Shown piece after piece: positions 60,389 through 64,000 of a stretch of DNA of 64,000 bases (the stretch's first letter is position 1; each line of letters opens with the position of its first letter). Origin of the DNA: Lysinibacillus fusiformis (GTDB lineage Bacteria; Bacillota; Bacilli; Bacillales_A; Planococcaceae); the NCBI RefSeq assembly GCF_016925635.1, contig NZ_CP070490.1, positions 2,238,001 to 2,302,000 on the forward strand, read 5' to 3'. Below the pieces are notes generated by a model, which had not been told where the DNA came from, searched no databases, and saw only the letters and a program-made list of their open reading frames with translations. The translations under genes were made by a program, and so were the position numbers.

Positions 60389-60505
60389 TTATGGGAAAGG
60401 TATATCAATAAACAAGACATAAATAGCTTGGCCAATTAACACAGAGACACCTACAACGACCGTCATAAAAATCACATTGCGTGGTCTAAAAGTTTTCGCG
60501 TCCAT
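60389..60505 (-). CDS. 38-aa single-pass membrane protein
   Basis: A short gene with an excellent AAGGGAGG site 7 nt before ATG 60505. The product has a polar, basic N-terminus (MDAKTFRPRN), one transmembrane helix ('VIFMTVVVGVSVLIGQAIYV', residues 11-30) and a short hydrophobic end. It converges on the glycosyltransferase gene with only 7 bp between the stops. Family not recognised; probably a real micro-protein. Confidence 0.65.
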   Translation of the reverse strand: MDAKTFRPRNVIFMTVVVGVSVLIGQAIYVLFIDIPFP

Positions 60506-60574
60506 TAAAAACCTCCCTTATAGAATGTTCAGTCAATTCAAGATATGTTTTGAAGGGATGAGTATGCATAATGA

Positions 60575-60609
60575 AAGAGCAAATTCACTCTAAATGTGAA
60601 TTTGCTCTT
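60575..60609. terminator. terminator, left duplicate at repeat copy 7
   Basis: AAGAGCAAATTCAC pairs perfectly with GTGAATTTGCTCTT. The 35 bases are identical to 61169-61203 and end one base before the repeat. Confidence 0.9.
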
Positions 60610-61168
60610 CATGTTGTTGAAAAAAGATCATGTCACTAGCAGAAAAAGACCTTTTGGCAAGGCGAGGGGTTGATTTCCGTTCCGCCAGCGTCCTTTCCAG
60701 GGGGCGTCCGATGAGCCGCTTCACTCACTAACGTTCGCTCCAGGGTCTCCTCTGTGACGCTAAATCCCCTAGGAGTGACGCTGGCTCCACTCCAATCAAC
60801 CATTCTGCAAAATGTCTTTACTTTTTTCATACTAGCATAGCAATCAAATAGCCCAATATCTTTATTCTTAGAGGGGATAAACTCTTATTTTCAATGTGGA
60901 GAAGTGATGTGTGACAACACCCCTCCATAAAGAGTAGTGAACACCTTCACTTTATTTGAAAACCTTTGCTAAAAAGGTAACACTTTTGTGGATTGGAGTG
61001 GAAGGCTACTTGACTCCCGTGGGATAGCGAGACAGGCGAAACCCTGCACGGAGCGGTAGCGGAGGAAGCGATTCGGCGTTCGCCCACAGGAAAGCAAGTA
61101 GCATGCAACGGAAATTCATTTTCACTTTTCACAAAAATTCTATTGATTGTTTGTTTTTCAACACTATG
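60610..61168 (+). mobile_element. terminator-flanked composite repeat, copy 7
   Basis: 559 bp, start CATGTTGTTGAAAAA, end TTTTTCAACACTATG. Both hairpins are complete. It shares the variant left arm of copy 3. Perfect 35-bp terminator duplicates abut both ends. Together with copy 6 in the same orientation, it brackets the glycosyltransferase and the micro-protein gene. Confidence 0.88.
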
Positions 61169-61206
61169 AAGAGCAAATTCACTCTAAATGTGAATTTGCT
61201 CTTTTC
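61169..61206. terminator. right duplicate terminator at repeat copy 7 (serves topB)
   Basis: Identical to 60575-60609, with an extra T-tract. Directly downstream of the minus-strand topB stop, so this is the working topB terminator. Confidence 0.9.
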
Positions 61207-61208
61207 GT

Positions 61209-63398
61209 TTAATCGAACTTTAACCCCTTTAATGCTTCAGCAAGGGCATTGTTCACAGGCTCCTCGTTGTTTTGTTGCTTTAAGTACTTTTGTACAGAGC
61301 GCTTGTCGACCTTGCCTCCGCCATCTTTTTTACGTCTTGCTTCAAAGGCTGATAATTTTTCGCGATAGCCACATTTACAAACGAAAATTTGACCATCGCC
61401 TTCTCCACGAAGCTCTAATTTTTTATGACATTGTGGACAACGTGCATTTGTAGTGCGTGAGACATTTTTACGATGCCCACATTCGCGATCTTGGCAGACA
61501 AGCATTTTTCCTTTCTTGCCATTCACTTCAAGCATCGGTTTTCCGCAATCAGGACATGATTTGGTAGAGATATTATCATGCTTATACTTTTTGTCACTAC
61601 CCTTAATCTCTGTAACAATTTCCTTTGTGTAATTTTTCATCTCGCTAATAAATATATCTTTTTTTAGCTTGCCCTTTGCAATAAGCTCAAGCTTTTGCTC
61701 CCAATCTGCTGTCAGGGCAGGGGATTTTAATTCTTCTGGCACTAGGTCGAGTAGTTGACGACCTTTAGAGGTAATATATATATCTTTGCCACCACGCTTT
61801 TCTATTAAGAAGGAATTGAAAAGCTTTTCAATAATATCTGCACGTGTTGCGACTGTACCAAGACCACCTGTAGATTTTAATGTGTCGGCTAATTTTTTAT
61901 CATTCGTAGCCATATATTTTGTTGGGTTTTCCATTGCTGATAAAAGAGTAGCTTCGTTAAATCTAGCAGGTGGCTTTGTTTGACCAGAAGTTTGGGCAAG
62001 AAGCTTTACTTTTAACATATCGCCTTTATCAATGCGGGGCAGTATTTGCTCCTTGATGTCTTCAGCTGTGTCCTCATCATCAAAGCGATGCTCATAAACT
62101 TCCTTCCAGCCAGATGATAAAATCGTTTTTCCACGAGCAATAAAGCTTTCATCGCCAATTTTTGCACGAAGTGTGAGCTGTTCATATTCAAAAGCAGGCA
62201 GTAGCACAGCTAGGAAACGTTTTACAACAAGATCATAAATTTTACGTTCTTTATCAGAGAAAGCAGAATAATTTACATAGCCCTCTGTTGGAATAATCGC
62301 ATGATGATCTGATACTTTACTATCATCGACAAAGGCCTTTGTTGGCTTGATTGGTTTAGTAAGCAGTTTATTAGCGATGGAGCGATATTCACCAATACCA
62401 CATGCCTTTAAGCGTTCAGGCAGTGTGGCAACGATATCTTGAGAAATAAAGCGAGAATCCGTACGTGGATAAGTTAACACTTTATGTTGCTCATAGAGTT
62501 TTTGCATAATATTCAAGGTTTCTTTCGCTGAGTAGCCGAAGATTTTATTGGCATCACGCTGTAATTCTGTTAAATCATAAAGGCCAGGTGCAAATGATTT
62601 TTTAGGCTTCTTTTCAATGTCCGCAACAATAGCATTGCTATTTCCTATTTTTTTCACCAGTGTATCGATTTTTTCTTTATCAAAGCTACGACTATTACCA
62701 TTCTTGTCTTGCCATGTAAGCTTTAAGTTGTCAGTTGTTTGCGCTTCAATACCATAATAAGTTTGTGCCTTAAAGTTTTTAATTTCATCTTCACGCGCAG
62801 CAATTATCGCTACTGTTGGTGTTTGTACACGTCCGCAATTCAACTGTGCGTTAAAGCGGGTAGTTAAAGCACGAGTAGCATTGAGTCCGATATACCAGTC
62901 TGCCTCTGAGCGAGCTACAGCAGAGGCATATAGATTATCATATGCTTTGCCAGGCTTTAGATTGGCAAAGCCATCTTTAATTGCCTTATCTGTAACAGAG
63001 GAAATCCATAAGCGTTTTAGAGGCTTTTTAATTTTCACTTTATCGAGTATCCAGCGTGCTACTAATTCACCTTCACGTCCAGCATCTGTAGCAATGATGA
63101 CTTCACTGACATCATTGCGTGTAAGCTGACTTTTGACCGCATTAAATTGCTTTCCAGTTTGCTTTATAACAGTTAATTTTAGTCGTTCAGGTAACATGGG
63201 TAGATCTTCAAGATTCCATGTTTTATATTTCACATCATAGCTTTCAGGGTCAGCCAGTGTCACAAGATGTCCAAGCGCCCAAGTAACAATATATTTATCT
63301 CCCTCAAGGAAACCATTTCCTTTTTTATTGCACTTCAGTACACGTGCGATATCACGTGCTACAGAAGGTTTTTCAGCGATTACTACGCTCTTTGCCAT
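61209..63398 (-). CDS. topB: DNA topoisomerase III
   Basis: A 729-aa type IA topoisomerase that decatenates DNA, close in length to B. subtilis TopB (727). TOPRIM motifs 'SVVIAEKPSVARDIARVL' (residues about 4-21) and 'IIATDAGREGELVARWI'; active-site tyrosine Y310 in 'VLTYPRTDSRFIS'; 'GLGTVATRADIIEKL' near 500. The C-terminus has cysteine pairs of zinc ribbons ('CPDCGKPMLEV', 'CPQCHKKLEL', 'VCKCGYREKL'). Start 63398 uses AAAGGGTG; a 24-codon upstream extension has no ribosome site. Confidence 0.95.
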   Translation of the reverse strand: MAKSVVIAEKPSVARDIARVLKCNKKGNGFLEGDKYIVTWALGHLVTLADPESYDVKYKTWNLEDLPMLPERLKLTVIKQTGKQFNAVKSQLTRNDVSEVIIATDAGREGELVARWILDKVKIKKPLKRLWISSVTDKAIKDGFANLKPGKAYDNLYASAVARSEADWYIGLNATRALTTRFNAQLNCGRVQTPTVAIIAAREDEIKNFKAQTYYGIEAQTTDNLKLTWQDKNGNSRSFDKEKIDTLVKKIGNSNAIVADIEKKPKKSFAPGLYDLTELQRDANKIFGYSAKETLNIMQKLYEQHKVLTYPRTDSRFISQDIVATLPERLKACGIGEYRSIANKLLTKPIKPTKAFVDDSKVSDHHAIIPTEGYVNYSAFSDKERKIYDLVVKRFLAVLLPAFEYEQLTLRAKIGDESFIARGKTILSSGWKEVYEHRFDDEDTAEDIKEQILPRIDKGDMLKVKLLAQTSGQTKPPARFNEATLLSAMENPTKYMATNDKKLADTLKSTGGLGTVATRADIIEKLFNSFLIEKRGGKDIYITSKGRQLLDLVPEELKSPALTADWEQKLELIAKGKLKKDIFISEMKNYTKEIVTEIKGSDKKYKHDNISTKSCPDCGKPMLEVNGKKGKMLVCQDRECGHRKNVSRTTNARCPQCHKKLELRGEGDGQIFVCKCGYREKLSAFEARRKKDGGGKVDKRSVQKYLKQQNNEEPVNNALAEALKGLKFD

Positions 63399-63774
63399 TG
63401 TTAACACCCTTTCATAGTTCCATGGTTTTAAATATAGCATAGGTTGAGTGGGTTCGCAGTTTAACTGCAATGGAAAATGGATTTGTTAGACAAAGAAATG
63501 GGAGGGAAGAAAATTTGTCATGATGAGCAAAAAAAATTCATATGGTATGTATGTGTTTATAGGTTTTTAATTTCTGTTCCATGTAAATTTTATGCTCGCA
63601 ATTTTATGAAAAATCTATTTTGTTGCTAGACACCAAATTTTGAGAATGCTATATTTATGTTGTCATAGTATTTTTATAATTAGGAAAAAATAGAATACTT
63701 TATGGATTTGAATGATTTTTCCTGATTATAAGGAGTGATGGAGTATAGAGCTAGATGAAGGATGATAGGTGCCT
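63399..63774. other. 376-bp divergent intergenic region
   Basis: AT-rich DNA between topB and a TetR gene on the opposite strand. No operator, RNA or repeat recognised. AAGGATG near 63758 is the probable TetR ribosome site. Confidence 0.45.
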
Positions 63775-64000
63775 ATGGTAAAGAAAACGTTAAAACAAAG
63801 AATTGTAGACGCTTCAGTTGAATTGTTTCAGCAAGATGGTTATCACAATGTAACTGTGGATCGTATTGTGGAATATATTGGAGCATCAAAGGGTGGATTT
63901 TATCATAATTTTAAATCAAAAGATGAATTGTTATATGAAATTCATGATGTCTTTATTTCATATGTTATTCAACAATCGCAAGATGCATATGACAAATACG
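63775..64000 (+). CDS. TetR-family regulator, 5' part (runs off the window)
   Basis: The first 75 codons of a TetR-type repressor starting ATG 63775. The HTH is complete: 'QRIVDASVELFQQDGYHNVT' then 'VDRIVEYIGASKGGFYHNFK' and 'SKDELLYEIHD' (about residues 8-60). The ligand domain lies beyond the window end, so target and inducer cannot be inferred. Confidence 0.88.
   Translation, partial: MVKKTLKQRIVDASVELFQQDGYHNVTVDRIVEYIGASKGGFYHNFKSKDELLYEIHDVFISYVIQQSQDAYDKY

Noticed and set aside
1..64000. CRISPR array, tRNA, rRNA, prophage or transposase gene
   Set aside because: No regularly spaced short repeats, tRNA-like cloverleaf ends, rRNA blocks or DDE/serine/tyrosine recombinase motifs were seen in any frame.

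Overview
The window is low-GC, Gram-positive chromosomal DNA. Strong AGGAGG-type ribosome sites, ATG/GTG/TTG starts, short gene spacing, U-tract hairpin terminators and the gene set (HemAT, YfiB/YfiC-type ABC pair, PdaC-type deacetylase, HelD, Spx, YfmM-type ABC-F, SE1832-family protein, lysine 6-dehydrogenase) point to Bacillaceae/Planococcaceae, most likely the Lysinibacillus group; the genus is an inference. No rRNA, tRNA, CRISPR array, prophage or transposase gene was seen.

Layout. 0.2-10 kb: an orphan Panacea-like protein, homoserine dehydrogenase, a small HTH protein, an EamA transporter, a VanRS-type two-component pair with a 39-codon membrane ORF between the two genes, an acyl-CoA dehydrogenase, a membrane metallophosphoesterase and UppP. 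10-22 kb: HemAT oxygen sensor, a D-2-hydroxyacid dehydrogenase, an AIM24-type protein, then a three-gene lysine catabolic operon (aldehyde dehydrogenase, lysine 6-dehydrogenase, glutaryl-CoA-dehydrogenase-like enzyme) and a secreted beta-propeller protein. 22-32 kb: PdaC-like deacetylase, a split ThrE-type exporter, a PAS-GGDEF-EAL protein, a second EamA transporter and a heterodimeric ABC exporter. 32-41 kb: GNAT, HelD, glycerophosphodiesterase, DUF2804, amidase, nitroreductase, M20 dipeptidase. 41-49 kb: an AraC regulator fused in frame to an iron-siderophore lipoprotein through its own Fur box, two SDR genes divergent from a GAF-LuxR regulator, an ECF sigma factor, and a MarR-Spx operon. 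49-64 kb: ABC-F ATPase, sugar-nucleotide-type proteins, a large SF1 helicase with a helix-turn-helix partner, a SunS-like glycosyltransferase, topoisomerase III and the start of a TetR gene.

The most unusual feature is a family of seven non-coding composite repeats (450-569 bp; five in + and two in - orientation). Each full copy has about 15-bp terminal inverted repeats (CATGTTGTTGAAAAA) and two large GC-rich imperfect hairpins of related sequence. In four copies the element is bracketed exactly, base to base, by two copies of the local intrinsic terminator (duplications of 29, 36, 31 and 35 bp with 1, 4, 0 and 0 mismatches). It looks like a mobile, non-autonomous element that enters terminators and duplicates the whole hairpin, so both neighbouring transcription units keep a terminator. 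The other three copies have lost or exchanged a flank, which suggests truncation or recombination between copies.

All assignments come from reading the sequence and from recalled family motifs; no database search was run.
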